Source of the DNA: Mycolicibacterium austroafricanum | Lineage (GTDB): Bacteria; Actinomycetota; Actinomycetes; Mycobacteriales; Mycobacteriaceae | Direction: 5' to 3' | Assembly: GCF_902705885.1 (NCBI RefSeq) | Contig: NZ_CACSIP010000032.1 | Location: 26,605-65,901 of the forward strand | DNA: 39,297 bases | Shown: piece after piece, positions 1-8,690 of the stretch | Layout of the letters: each line of letters starts with the position of its first letter | How positions within the stretch are numbered: the first letter of the stretch is position 1 | Made by a program: the position numbers and the translations under genes | The notes under the pieces: model-generated | Databases searched by the model: none | Told to the model about the DNA's origin: nothing | What the model saw: only the letters and a program-made list of their open reading frames with translations

Positions 1-1419
1 GCCACCGCGCTGGCCGAACGCGGCGTGACCGTGGAGCTGTTCGAGAAGCATGACCACCTCGGCGGCCGGGTGGGTGGCTGGCAGGAGCACCTGCCCGACG
101 GCACCCCGCTGGCGATGAACCGCGGCTTCCACGCCTTCTTCCGCCAGTACTACACGCTGCGTGACCTGCTGCGGCGCGTCGACCCGCAGCTGTCGATGTT
201 GCGCCCGCTGGACGACTATCCGCTCGTCGACGCCGCCGGCCGGCGTGACACGTTTCGTGGTCTGCCCCGCACTCCCCCGCTGAACGCCGTCGCTTTCGCG
301 ATTCGGAGCCCCACCTTCCGGGTACGCGATCTGATCCGCCTCGACGCCCGGGCCGCGGCTCCGCTGGCGGCAGTGTCGGTACCGGAGACCTACTCCCGGC
401 TCGACGACCTCGACGCGGAATCGTTCCTGCGCGACATCAACTTTCCGGTGGCCGCCCGACATCTGGCGTTCGAGGTGTTCTCCCGCAGCTTCTTCACCCG
501 CCCCGCGGCGCTGTCCGCCGCCGAACTGGCCACCATGTTCCACATCTACTTCCTGGGCTCCAGCGAGGGTCTGGTCTTCGACGTCGCCGATGCCAACTTC
601 GATGTCGCGCTGTGGGAACCGTTGGCCAAGTATCTACAGAACCTGGGGGTGCAGGTGCACACCGGGACATCCGTTCGCAGCGTCACCACCGCAGGCCCCG
701 ACATGTTCGTGGTGACAGCCGAGTCCGGCACCGGCGTCGACGCCGACGGCGTGGTGCTGGCCACCGACATCGCATCACTGCAGAGCATCGTCTCGGGTTC
801 ACCGGGCCTCGGCGACGACCGATGGCGCACCCAGATCGGCCGGTTGGGCACCGCGGCACCGTTCATCGTGACGCGACTGTGGCTGGACCGTCCGGTTCGC
901 GACGACCGGCCGGCCTTCCTCGGAACCGGCGGCCTGGAACCGCTGGACAACATCAGCGTGCTGAACCGCTACGAACGCGAAGCCGCCGAATGGGCTCAGC
1001 GCACCGGAGGGTCGGTGGTGGAACTGCACGCCTACTCGGTCGCCGACGACACGCCCCAGCTTCGCCGCGACCTGCTCGCCCGGCTGTACGCGCTCTACCC
1101 GGAGACCTCCTCGGCGCGAGTGGTCTTCGAGAAGACGCTGTGCCGCAACGACTGTCCACGCCTGGCCCCCGGCGACCACGCCGACCGGCCAACGGTGCAG
1201 ACCCCGCACCCGACCTTGGCGCTGGCCGGTGACGGCATCCGGATCGACCTGCCGGTGGCATTGATGGAGCGTGCCGCCACCACGGGTACCGCGGCAGCCA
1301 ACACCCTGCTCGCCCATTTCGGCCTGAAAGGGCACGATATGTACACCGTGCCGGTGCGTGGACGCTCACCAGTCCTGCGGAAGCTCGCCGGCCGCGTCGA
1401 AAGGCGGACACTGCGATGA
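1..1419 (+). CDS. crtU: CrtU-like carotenoid desaturase (5' partial)
   Basis: The reading frame is open from the first base, so the true start and the first GxGxxG part of the FAD-binding fold lie outside the window. About 472 residues are visible. The start of the visible part carries the end of the dinucleotide-binding fold (ELFEKHDHLGGRVGGW), and it is followed by RGFHAFFRQYY and a run of conserved Phe/Arg segments (AFEVFSRSFF, FHIYFLGSSEGL) that I recognise from actinobacterial CrtU. CrtU is the FAD-dependent desaturase/methyltransferase that converts beta-carotene rings to aromatic rings (isorenieratene). A second FAD-contact motif (LALAGDGIRIDLP) sits near the C-terminus. The stop overlaps the next gene by 4 nt (ATGA), so the Rieske protein is probably made from the same mRNA. 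No other crt gene is visible here; they would have to lie upstream. The family is confident; the exact carotenoid substrate is inferred. Confidence 0.7.
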   Translation, partial: ATALAERGVTVELFEKHDHLGGRVGGWQEHLPDGTPLAMNRGFHAFFRQYYTLRDLLRRVDPQLSMLRPLDDYPLVDAAGRRDTFRGLPRTPPLNAVAFAIRSPTFRVRDLIRLDARAAAPLAAVSVPETYSRLDDLDAESFLRDINFPVAARHLAFEVFSRSFFTRPAALSAAELATMFHIYFLGSSEGLVFDVADANFDVALWEPLAKYLQNLGVQVHTGTSVRSVTTAGPDMFVVTAESGTGVDADGVVLATDIASLQSIVSGSPGLGDDRWRTQIGRLGTAAPFIVTRLWLDRPVRDDRPAFLGTGGLEPLDNISVLNRYEREAAEWAQRTGGSVVELHAYSVADDTPQLRRDLLARLYALYPETSSARVVFEKTLCRNDCPRLAPGDHADRPTVQTPHPTLALAGDGIRIDLPVALMERAATTGTAAANTLLAHFGLKGHDMYTVPVRGRSPVLRKLAGRVERRTLR

Positions 1420-2471
1420 AGCCCCTGAACCGGTTGACGACCTCCCTCGGCAAGGCCTGGCCGTTCGAGCTGCTGCCGCGCATCCCGTGGAGCCGGCAGA
1501 GCCCCACCTACCGGCAGGCGTCGCCTGCGGTGATCGATGCCGCGATGGCACGCTCCCAGAAGCGGCCCAGCGGCAACTGGTATGTCATCGGCGCGAGCTC
1601 CGACGTCGCGTCGAAACCGTACGGGGTCAACATCGCCGGAGCCGAACTGGTCTGCTGGCGTGGCGTCGACGACCAGTTGAGCGCCGGCCCGGCGCGCTGC
1701 CCGCATCTGGGAGCGGACCTGTGCACCGGCACGCTCGATCGCGGCGCCCTGATCTGCCCGTGGCACGGACTGCGTCTGACCGGGCGATCCCGCCCCGACT
1801 GGATGTCGTTGCCGGCCTTCGACGACGGGGTGCTGGCGTGGGTTCGTCTCGACCGGATCGGTGGTGAAGTACCGACGCCGGCGCCGATCCTTCCGGTCCG
1901 GCCCGAGGGAGAACGGCTCGCGGCCGTCGCCAGCCTCACCGGCACCTGCGAACCGGTCGACATCATCGCCAACCGGATGGACCCCTGGCACGGCGCCTGG
2001 TTTCACCCGTACTCGTTCACCAGGCTGGAGGTGCTCAGCGCCCCGCCCGAGGGCGGTGACGTGCCGGAGGAATTGGACCGCTTCCTGGTGGCGGTGACCT
2101 TCCGTGTTGGCCGGCTCGGCATCCCGGTGATCGCCGAGTTCACCAGCCCAGAACCACGCACGCTGGTGATGCGCATCGTCGACGGCGAAGGCACCGGCAG
2201 CGTCGTCGAGACCCACGCCACGCCAAACGGATTCGGCCCGGACGGGCTGCCGCGTAGCACGGTCGTCGAAGCCGTCATCGCGCAGTCCGACCGTCCGGGG
2301 TTCGCGCGCGCGTTGCGGGCGGCCCCGCTGATCACACCGTTCATGCGGCGTGCCGCCAACCGATTGTGGCGTGATGACCTGCGCTACGCCGAACGCCTGC
2401 ACACCGTGCGTCGCCAGGACGCCGCAGGCGTGACAGATCTGCTCAGCCCGCCGGGCGAGCCGAAGGGCTGA
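1416..2471 (+). CDS. Rieske [2Fe-2S] protein (DUF5914-type), carotenoid locus
   Basis: A 351-residue protein whose ATG overlaps the stop of the upstream desaturase. A Rieske domain occupies about residues 50-130, with the 2Fe-2S ligands visible as C95-x-H97 (CPHLGAD) and C114-x2-H117 (CPWHG). The rest (about 140-351) has the general look of the C-terminal half of Rieske oxygenases, including NRMDPWHGAWFHPYSF, which could supply mononuclear iron ligands. This gene type is known to sit beside crtU-like genes in mycobacteria and other actinobacteria, which suggests a step in aromatic carotenoid modification or electron supply to the desaturase. That role is inference from coupling. It ends 15 nt from the convergent ROK gene, with no obvious terminator between them. 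Confidence 0.75.
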   Translation: MKPLNRLTTSLGKAWPFELLPRIPWSRQSPTYRQASPAVIDAAMARSQKRPSGNWYVIGASSDVASKPYGVNIAGAELVCWRGVDDQLSAGPARCPHLGADLCTGTLDRGALICPWHGLRLTGRSRPDWMSLPAFDDGVLAWVRLDRIGGEVPTPAPILPVRPEGERLAAVASLTGTCEPVDIIANRMDPWHGAWFHPYSFTRLEVLSAPPEGGDVPEELDRFLVAVTFRVGRLGIPVIAEFTSPEPRTLVMRIVDGEGTGSVVETHATPNGFGPDGLPRSTVVEAVIAQSDRPGFARALRAAPLITPFMRRAANRLWRDDLRYAERLHTVRRQDAAGVTDLLSPPGEPKG

Positions 2472-2486
2472 TTGCCCAGCCTGCGA

Positions 2487-3677
2487 CTACCGATCGGCGG
2501 TTCGAGCAACCAACACATCGATGGCCTCCGGACCGAGGACTCGATCGAGCACCATCATGGCACTGCCGATCACCCCGGCGCGGTCACCGAACGCCGACGG
2601 CACAACCTGCAGCGTCCGGGTGGCCAGCGTGGTGGCATTGCCGTACAACGTTTCTCGCAATCCGGCGACGAAGAAGTCGTAGGCGCCCGCCACGTCGCCC
2701 GCCACCACCAGTGCCGCGGGGTTGAGCAGATTGACCGCGGCAGCGAGCACCTCACCGACATGGCGGCCGCTGTCGCGGATCAGCCGCCGCGCCAACGTGT
2801 CTCCGCCATGTGCGGCCTCGACGACGTCGCGTAGGTTCCAGACGTCGCGGCCCTCCTCGCGCAGCATGCGGACCAGCGCCCAGCCACCGGCGACGGTCTC
2901 CAAGCAGCCGGTGTCGCCGCAGCGACACACCCGTCCTACCGCCGCCGCGGCCTTGTTGTGACCGAACTCGCCGGCCGCTCGGGTGGCCCCGCGCTGCAGA
3001 GCCCCGCCGGCGATGATGCCGGCGCCGAGACCGGTGGATGCCTTGATCACCAGGACGTCGTCGAAGTCGCCGGCCCCGCCGCGCCACTCGGCGAGCGCGA
3101 TGACGTTGGCGTCGTTGTCCAGCACCACGGGCGCAGCGGTGAGTTCGCGGAAGTACGGCACCAGCGGTGCGCCGTCCCATCCGCTGAGCACCGGCGAATC
3201 CACGCTGCAGCCCCGCTCCTGGTCGACGGTGCCCGGCAGACTGAGACCGACGCCGAACACCTGCCGGGCGGTGTGTCCCGCGTCCGCCAGCAGTAGGTCG
3301 AGCCGTTTGACCACATCCGGCATCAGATCCTCGGAGGTCAGTCCGGGCGCTTGGTCGATGTCGGCGGCTGCCAGCACCTCAGCGGCCAGATTGCAGACGG
3401 CCAACCGTGCCCGGCTGCCACCGATGGCCGCGGTCAGCACCACACCGGCCTCGGCGTTGAAACTCAGCAGCGTGGGCGGCCTACCACCGGTCGACACCGC
3501 CTGATCCCGCTCGATGACCAGGTCACGCGCGGTGAGTTCCCTCACCCTGGCCGACACCGCCGTCCGCGACAAGCCAGTCAGCTTGCCGGCCTGCGCGCGC
3601 GTCATCATGCGCTTGTCCCTGATCAGGGCGTACAGGTCCCCCACAGAAACCGCGGACGCGGCCGGGAACAGGGGCAT
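2487..3677 (-). CDS. ROK-family transcriptional regulator
   Basis: A 396-residue protein read from the ATG at 3677 (MPLFPAAS); a GTG at 3701 would add eight residues. Residues about 12-65 form a winged helix-turn-helix (TRAQAGKLTGLSRTAVSARV). The remainder is a ROK sugar-kinase fold with DNDANVIALAEW and the zinc-type CRCGDTGCLE motif that marks the family. ROK repressors usually sense a sugar or sugar phosphate and control the adjacent catabolic or transport genes. The gene is divergent from the aldolase-like/MFS/VOC operon across about 90 bp that contain two short palindromes, so that operon and its own promoter are the likely targets. The inducer cannot be predicted from sequence. Confidence 0.85.
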   Translation of the reverse strand: MPLFPAASAVSVGDLYALIRDKRMMTRAQAGKLTGLSRTAVSARVRELTARDLVIERDQAVSTGGRPPTLLSFNAEAGVVLTAAIGGSRARLAVCNLAAEVLAAADIDQAPGLTSEDLMPDVVKRLDLLLADAGHTARQVFGVGLSLPGTVDQERGCSVDSPVLSGWDGAPLVPYFRELTAAPVVLDNDANVIALAEWRGGAGDFDDVLVIKASTGLGAGIIAGGALQRGATRAAGEFGHNKAAAAVGRVCRCGDTGCLETVAGGWALVRMLREEGRDVWNLRDVVEAAHGGDTLARRLIRDSGRHVGEVLAAAVNLLNPAALVVAGDVAGAYDFFVAGLRETLYGNATTLATRTLQVVPSAFGDRAGVIGSAMMVLDRVLGPEAIDVLVARTADR

Positions 3678-3705
3678 GCCCCAAAGCCTAACTACCGCCA
3701 CTTCT

Positions 3706-3753
3706 GCATTTCAAATGCTTAAGTCAGATTGAGAAGTACGTTAACCCTGGTTA
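3706..3753. promoter_or_regulatory. Palindromes between ROK gene and aldolase-like operon
   Basis: Two short palindromes lie in the divergent intergenic region. GCATTT-C-AAATGC (3706-3718) is perfect around a central base, and TAACC-CT-GGTTA (3742-3753) is perfect around two. AT-rich half-sites of this kind (ATTT...AAAT) resemble those bound by ROK repressors such as NagC and Mlc, so these are candidate operators for the adjacent ROK protein. This is inferred from position and symmetry only. Confidence 0.45.
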
Positions 3754-3764
3754 CCGTTGATCTG

Positions 3765-4427
3765 ATGAACGAGCCGAGATCGCTGCTGGACGTCGCCCCG
3801 GTGATGCCCGTGATCAGCGTGCGCGACGCATCTGATGCGTCCGTCGCGGTGCCCATCGCCCGGGCACTCACCGCGGCCGGATTGCCGCTCGTCCAGGTGG
3901 CGATCGACTCACCCGGATCACTGCAGGCCATCGAACTGATCGCGACCGAGGCGCCGGAAGTCATCGTCGGTGCCGGCGGGGTCGACAGCGTCGACCAGCC
4001 GGCACGAGTCCGCGCGGCAGGTGCCGAGTTCCTGATCGCCACGGGCGGCGGTGCGCCGCTGCGGACCGCGATGCGCGAGACCGAACTGCCGCATCTACCC
4101 GCGGTCACCTCCGCCACCGAAGCCATGGAGTTGCTCGAGGACGGCTACACCGACATGGTGCTGCACCCCGCCACCGCTGTCGGCGGTGTGCAATACCTCC
4201 GGGCGCTCGCAGCATTCGTGCCCGCTGCCCGGTTCTGCCCCTCGGGCGGGATCACCGCCGCGCAACTGACGGGCTATCTGGCGGTATCCAACGTCGGATG
4301 CGTCAGCGCGGACTGGCTCACACCGGCAGACGCCGTGCGCAACCGCGACTGGGATCGGATCCGCCGGTTGGCCGAGGTCGCTCTTCAGCTCGGCAAGCCC
4401 ACCGCCCACGCCCTTCGAGCACTGTGA
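3765..4427 (+). CDS. KDPG/KHG aldolase-fold protein lacking the catalytic residues
   Basis: A 220-residue protein read from ATG 3765; an in-frame TTG at 3729 is possible but less likely. It aligns end to end with the Entner-Doudoroff aldolase Eda (PVMPVISVRD, EVIVGAGGVDS, ARFCPSGGITAAQL), with a constant one-residue offset from the E. coli protein as I remember it. Every Eda active-site residue I could place is changed: Glu45 is Q44, Arg49 is D48, Thr73 is G72, Pro94 is T93, the Schiff-base Lys133 is V132 and Phe135 is H134. The phosphate-loop region CPSGGI is kept. The fold is therefore likely intact, but aldolase activity by the known mechanism is not expected. It may bind a sugar-acid phosphate or do other chemistry. 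Its stop overlaps the GTG of the MFS gene (GTGA). Confidence 0.75.
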   Translation: MNEPRSLLDVAPVMPVISVRDASDASVAVPIARALTAAGLPLVQVAIDSPGSLQAIELIATEAPEVIVGAGGVDSVDQPARVRAAGAEFLIATGGGAPLRTAMRETELPHLPAVTSATEAMELLEDGYTDMVLHPATAVGGVQYLRALAAFVPAARFCPSGGITAAQLTGYLAVSNVGCVSADWLTPADAVRNRDWDRIRRLAEVALQLGKPTAHALRAL

Positions 4428-5659
4428 CCGCGACCCTGGACCGACCCGCCGGACCCGTATCGGTGGTGGCACCCGACCCGGTGGTGCGCTGGCTCGCCGT
4501 GCTGGCGCTGGCGCTCGGCGGATTCGGCATCGGCACCACCGAGTTCGTGGCGATGGGCTTGCTGCCGGACATTGCCAGCGGCCTGGGCGTATCCGAACCA
4601 ACTGCCGGACATGTCATCTCGGCGTACGCGATGGGAGTGGTGGTCGGCGCCCCGCTGATCGCCGCGGTCACTGCACGGATGCCGCGGCGCCGGCTCCTGC
4701 TCGGGCTGATGACGGTCTTCACCGTCGGCAACCTGGCCAGCATGCTGGCACCGTCCTACGAGTCGCTGATCGCCGCCCGGTTCCTGGCGGGCCTGCCACA
4801 CGGCGCGTTCTTCGGTGTCGCCGCGATGGTCGCCGCGCACCTGATGGGTCCGCGCAATCGCGCGAAGGCGGTCGCCCACGTGATGTCCGGGCTGACCATC
4901 GCCACGGTGCTCGGTGTGCCGATGGCATCGTGGCTGGGCCAGACGCTCGGCTGGCGCGCTGCGTTCGGTCTGGTCGTGGGCGTCGGCGTGATCACGGTGA
5001 CCGCGTTGTGGTTCTGGCTTCCGTTCCAGTTGCGGTTCATGCCGTCCACAAGCCCGATGACCGAACTCGGCGCGCTACGCCGTGTGCAGGTGTGGTTGGC
5101 GCTGGTGGTGGGCATGATCGGCTTCGGTGGCATGTTCGCCGTCTACACCTATATCGCCACCACGATGACCGACGTGGCCGGACTATCGCGTGCGCTGGTT
5201 CCGTTGGCGCTGATGGTGTTCGGCCTCGGCATGGTCGTCGGGAACCTGGTCGGTGGTCGGCTGGCCGACCACTCGGTGATCCGGGCGCTCTATCTGTCGA
5301 TGGGCGCGCTGGGTGCCGCGCTCGCCGCGTTCAGCGTCGCGTCCCACAATCCGTGGGCGGCGCTGGTGCTGCTCTTCGCGATCGGAGCCGCGGGCTCGGC
5401 GGTCGCCCCGGCGCTGCAGACCAGGTTGATGGACGTCGCCCACGACGCGCAGACCCTGGCTGCGTCGCTGAACCATTCGGCGCTCAATGTCGGCAACGCC
5501 ACCGGCGCACTGGTGGGTGGCCTGGTGATCGCAGCGGGTCTGGGCTACACGGCTCCCGCCGCGGCGGGTGCCCTGCTGGCACTGGCCGGGGTCGCGGTGC
5601 TGACGGTGTCGGTGCTGCTGCAGAGGCGCTCGAGCAGAGCGGGTACACCACATTCATGA
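4424..5659 (+). CDS. MFS transporter, DHA1 (AraJ/chloramphenicol-exporter type)
   Basis: 411 residues from GTG 4424, chosen because it overlaps the preceding stop (GTGA) and places the first membrane helix about 25 residues in. About 12 hydrophobic segments are visible. The first (FGIGTTEFVAMGLLPDIA) and the second-helix loop (YAMGVVVGAPLIAAVTARMPRRRLL) are hallmarks of the DHA1 subgroup of sugar-efflux and chloramphenicol-resistance proteins. It should be an inner-membrane proton-driven exporter; the substrate is unknown. The overlap with an aldolase-like gene upstream and a VOC gene downstream (ATGA) indicates one transcript, probably under the divergent ROK regulator. This would suit export of, or response to, a sugar-derived or toxic small molecule. 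Confidence 0.85.
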   Translation: MTATLDRPAGPVSVVAPDPVVRWLAVLALALGGFGIGTTEFVAMGLLPDIASGLGVSEPTAGHVISAYAMGVVVGAPLIAAVTARMPRRRLLLGLMTVFTVGNLASMLAPSYESLIAARFLAGLPHGAFFGVAAMVAAHLMGPRNRAKAVAHVMSGLTIATVLGVPMASWLGQTLGWRAAFGLVVGVGVITVTALWFWLPFQLRFMPSTSPMTELGALRRVQVWLALVVGMIGFGGMFAVYTYIATTMTDVAGLSRALVPLALMVFGLGMVVGNLVGGRLADHSVIRALYLSMGALGAALAAFSVASHNPWAALVLLFAIGAAGSAVAPALQTRLMDVAHDAQTLAASLNHSALNVGNATGALVGGLVIAAGLGYTAPAAAGALLALAGVAVLTVSVLLQRRSSRAGTPHS

Positions 5660-6312
5660 CTGTTGCTGTCGGCGAGATCGAGGTCGCTGACCCGGCGGAC
5701 GCCTGGACGCGGGCCGGGTTCACAGTCGATTCCGGCGTGGACACCTGCCGGGTCGGTGGCGTGGGCATCAAGCTGGTCGGACGCGGCCGCGGCACCGGCA
5801 TCATCGGGTGGTCGTTGCGCGGCCTGTCGACTGACGGCTCGCTGCGCGACCTCGACGGAGTGCCGACAACGCGATCGGACGCGGCCCCGGCGTCGCCGGC
5901 CACGCACCCCAACGGCGTCATCGGAATCGACCACGTGGTGCTGCTTTCACCTGATCTGGAACGGACGGTCGAGTCGCTGGCGGCGGTGGGCTTGCAGCCA
6001 CGCCGAGAGCGCGACGGTGAACTCGGCGGACGGCCGATCCGCCAGATCTTCTTCCGGCTCGGCGAGGTGATCGTCGAGGTCGTGGGGTCGCCGCAGACGG
6101 CGGGCGAGGGTCCCTCGACTCTTTGGGGGGTCACCTACGTCGTCGCGGACATCGACGCAACTGCCTCGTTCTTCGGTGACCGCGCCGCCCCGGTCAAGGC
6201 CGCGGTGCAACCCGGGCGCCGGATCACCACGCTGCGGCATCACGATCTCGGGATGTCGGTGCGAACAGCCATGATGTCGGTGCCCGTCCGGGCTGCCGAG
6301 GCGCGTCGCTGA
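5656..6312 (+). CDS. VOC/glyoxalase-like protein
   Basis: 218 residues; the ATG at 5656 overlaps the MFS stop (ATGA). The central part GVIGIDHVVLLSPDLERTVE (about residue 90) is the start of a vicinal-oxygen-chelate module, and the following RPIRQIFFRLGEVIVEVVGSP gives the usual beta strands with a possible Glu metal ligand. The N-terminal 80 residues may be a diverged second module. VOC proteins include glyoxalases, extradiol dioxygenases and drug-binding resistance proteins. The His of IDHVV and the Glu of EVIVEVVG are compatible with a metal site. Third gene of the ROK-linked operon. Specific activity is unknown. Confidence 0.7.
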   Translation: MTVAVGEIEVADPADAWTRAGFTVDSGVDTCRVGGVGIKLVGRGRGTGIIGWSLRGLSTDGSLRDLDGVPTTRSDAAPASPATHPNGVIGIDHVVLLSPDLERTVESLAAVGLQPRRERDGELGGRPIRQIFFRLGEVIVEVVGSPQTAGEGPSTLWGVTYVVADIDATASFFGDRAAPVKAAVQPGRRITTLRHHDLGMSVRTAMMSVPVRAAEARR

Positions 6313-6347
6313 GCCGACTGCTCGACTCGATTGCCTATTCTCGGCGC

Positions 6348-6536
6348 ATGACCGAATCCGCGGACCGCGGCTCCGTGTTCGACGGCGTCCGGGTTGGCAG
6401 GCCGGCGACCGGTGCGCTCATCGACGCCGGTTACCGCACCGTTGCGGATCTGCCGGCGGACCTCGATACGCTGCTCGCTCTTCACGGTGTGGGGTCGAAA
6501 GCTGTTCGTCTGCTCCGACAGGCGCAGGTGGACTGA
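6348..6536 (+). CDS. Small helix-hairpin-helix protein
   Basis: 62 residues. The C-terminal half (GYRTVADLPADLDTLLALHGVGSKAVRLL) is a single helix-hairpin-helix unit with the LHGVGSKA hairpin, as in DNA-binding and RNA polymerase alpha-like helical modules. It ends 4 nt before the GTG of RNase HI, so the two are likely cotranscribed. A nucleic-acid-binding role is inferred from the motif; no enzyme domain is present. Similar short proteins are widespread in actinobacteria. Confidence 0.7.
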   Translation: MTESADRGSVFDGVRVGRPATGALIDAGYRTVADLPADLDTLLALHGVGSKAVRLLRQAQVD

Positions 6537-6540
6537 ACGC

Positions 6541-6996
6541 GTGAGCGATGATGTCGTGGTCATCCACACCGACGGCGGGTGCCGACCCAATCCCGGACCC
6601 GGCGGCTGGGGTGCGGTGCTGCGTCACCGCCAGCACGTCCGCGAGATGTTCGGCGGCGATTCCGGTGAGACGAGCAACAACCGGATGGAGTTGACCGCGC
6701 CGATCATGGCGCTCGAGGCGCTCACCAGGCCGGTGGTGGTGCATCTCTACACCGACAGCACCTATGTCCGAAACGGCATCACCAAGTGGGTGCTCGGCTG
6801 GGAACGCAACGGCTGGCAGACAGCGGCGAAGCAGCCGGTGAAAAACGTGGATCTGTGGAAGCGGCTCCAAATCGCCTGCGCGCTGCACCGAGTCGAATGG
6901 TTCTGGGTGAAAGGTCATTCCGGTGTCGCCGACAACGAGCTGGCCGATCAGCTCGCGACCCGAGGCATGCAACAGGCGATCGGCGACCGCGTTTGA
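6541..6996 (+). CDS. rnhA: Ribonuclease HI
   Basis: 151 residues from GTG 6541 (VSDDVVVIHTDGG), the normal size for a single-domain type 1 RNase H. The catalytic acidic residues are all visible: D11 in HTDGGCRPNPGPGGWG, E50 in NNRMELTAP, D72 in LYTDSTYV and D136 in the C-terminal ADNELADQLA, with the conserved H126 in KGHSG. It hydrolyses the RNA strand of RNA:DNA hybrids (R-loops, Okazaki primers) in the cytoplasm. The basic protrusion (WVLGWERNGWQTAAKQPVKN) is present, so substrate binding should be normal. An upstream extension of the frame into the previous gene is unlikely to be translated. Confidence 0.95.
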   Translation: MSDDVVVIHTDGGCRPNPGPGGWGAVLRHRQHVREMFGGDSGETSNNRMELTAPIMALEALTRPVVVHLYTDSTYVRNGITKWVLGWERNGWQTAAKQPVKNVDLWKRLQIACALHRVEWFWVKGHSGVADNELADQLATRGMQQAIGDRV

Positions 6997-7160
6997 CCGC
7001 CGGCGCCGGCGGTGCCGGGGTTCGGTGAACCTGGCGAACTCGCCGAACCATGCTGTGGCCGTAAAGTATTTGCTCACAGCATTTTTCAGCGCCGCGAACA
7101 CCAGGCGCCACTTCCCCACCCCGATGGTGATCGGCGGGGCTGGGTCGGTGAAGATGGCGG

Positions 7161-8687
7161 TCAGGCTGCTTGGTCTTCGGGTGGTGCGGGTCCGCCGGGT
7201 TGGCCGGGTTCGGCGGTGTCGGCTTGTTCTGCTGGTTCGGGGTTGATCGGTTCGGGCTCGCCGGCAGCGTCGCCGCGGGTCACCTCGTCAGGTTCGGTGT
7301 TTCCGGTGGTGTCGGATTGTGGGGGTGACGGCTCCTCTGGGCGCAGGAGTCGTTCGGGGCGATGGTAGGTGTTGAGGCGGGTTTGGCCGGTGTCCAGCGG
7401 CGGCGGCGGGATCCATTCGACCTCGCAGCGCTCATTCATCTCGGTGCGCCAGCCGCCGTCGGCGTCCACCGCGCGGTTATCAGGCCCGCACGCCAAACCC
7501 ATCTCATCGACGTTGGTGTTACCGCCGCCAGCCCAGTCCGCGGCGGCGTGATGGACCTGGCAGCCGTAAGCACCCACAATGCAGCCCGGTTTGGTACAGC
7601 CCCCATCGCGGGCGATCAGCATGATCCGCTGCGCCGGGGAAGCGACCCGTTTAGCCCGGAACAACGCCAGCGCTGAGCCGGTCGCTTTGTCGAACACCGC
7701 CAGGTGATGGTTGGCGTGGGCGCCCATCCGGATCACCTCGGCGATCGGCATCACCGTGCCCCCACCGGTGGTCCCGACCCCGGCGCGGGATTCCAGATCC
7801 TGCAAGGTGGTGCGGATGATGATCGAGACCGGCAACCCGTTGAGATCGCCGAGGCCGCTCATCAACGCGATCCGCCCCACCACGACCAGCGCGTCGTGGC
7901 GGCGCTGAGCCAGACTACGGTGATCGTTGTCGATCTGGGCCTGTGACGGCGTGCCCGAGGTGCAGGGCTGCTCATCGTCGGGGTTACACATCCCCGGCAC
8001 CGCATACTTGGCGAAGATCGCCTCGAGAGTCGCCCACGCCTCCGGGGTCAGCTCCCCTCGTACCGAAATGTTGCCGTTGCGTTGCTGGCCGCCTTTGGAC
8101 AACCCGCGGGAACGGACCCGATCAGCGTCATCAGGGACCGGACCGTCCTGATCGAGCAGAAACAACCTCAGCGCCGCGGTGTCCTTGAGGTCCTTGGGCC
8201 CCACCCCCACCGCAGTCCGCACCAAATCGACCTCGAACTGCCCACGAGTGGCGGCGTCAACGAAACCGGGCAACTTGGCCACCGCATGGCGGATCACCGC
8301 GACATGCTCGGCGGTGATCAGTCCCAACGCCTGGGCGGCCGCGGTCGCCGGGAGTGCCGCCGGCATCGGCTCGCCGGTCAACGACCGCCGCGGCGCCAGC
8401 ACCGCCGCCTCGCCAAGGCGACGGTTGGCTTCGCCGTGGGAGATCCGCCAGCGGATCGCCAGCACCTCTTTCCACGACTTGGCCCCCATCTGCTTGGGGG
8501 TGCTCTCCTGCTGCAACCGGGCCAGCAGCCGCTCCCGCACCGCGGGCAGCTGACACCACAACGTCTCCAGTTCATCGAGCGGCTCGATCAGCTCAGCACG
8601 GGTCAACAGGTCAACATCGCAAGCGGCCACCGCATCAAAGGCAGCCCGCAACGCCGACACCGCCTCCCGCAATTCCGTCCCCGACAT
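7161..8687 (-). CDS. 13E12-repeat family HNH endonuclease-like protein (DUF222)
   Basis: 508 residues from ATG 8687 (MSGTELRE); an in-frame ATG at 8702 lies inside the SOS box. The N-terminal about 300 residues are the DUF222 helical region (e.g. RARL-type helices, LGLITAEHVAVIRHA). About residues 370-420 carry the HNH motif: CTKPGC, CQVHH and LACGPDN. The last 70 residues are Pro/Glu-rich and low-complexity. The 13E12 family is repeated in mycobacterial genomes, and members are used as integration targets by phage-like elements such as phiRv1. In M. tuberculosis several members are part of the LexA regulon. Nuclease activity is inferred from the motif only. The gene is isolated between RNase HI and a transposase remnant. 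Confidence 0.85.
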   Translation of the reverse strand: MSGTELREAVSALRAAFDAVAACDVDLLTRAELIEPLDELETLWCQLPAVRERLLARLQQESTPKQMGAKSWKEVLAIRWRISHGEANRRLGEAAVLAPRRSLTGEPMPAALPATAAAQALGLITAEHVAVIRHAVAKLPGFVDAATRGQFEVDLVRTAVGVGPKDLKDTAALRLFLLDQDGPVPDDADRVRSRGLSKGGQQRNGNISVRGELTPEAWATLEAIFAKYAVPGMCNPDDEQPCTSGTPSQAQIDNDHRSLAQRRHDALVVVGRIALMSGLGDLNGLPVSIIIRTTLQDLESRAGVGTTGGGTVMPIAEVIRMGAHANHHLAVFDKATGSALALFRAKRVASPAQRIMLIARDGGCTKPGCIVGAYGCQVHHAAADWAGGGNTNVDEMGLACGPDNRAVDADGGWRTEMNERCEVEWIPPPPLDTGQTRLNTYHRPERLLRPEEPSPPQSDTTGNTEPDEVTRGDAAGEPEPINPEPAEQADTAEPGQPGGPAPPEDQAA

Positions 8688-8690
8688 ACC

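Noticed and set aside
3729..3764. TTG start giving a 12-residue longer aldolase-like protein
   Set aside because: It would run through a palindrome and no ribosome site is seen; ATG 3765 fits the alignment to the family.
6394..6540. 49-residue N-terminal extension of RNase HI
   Set aside because: It overlaps the helix-hairpin-helix gene in another frame; RNase HI normally begins at the GTG at 6541.
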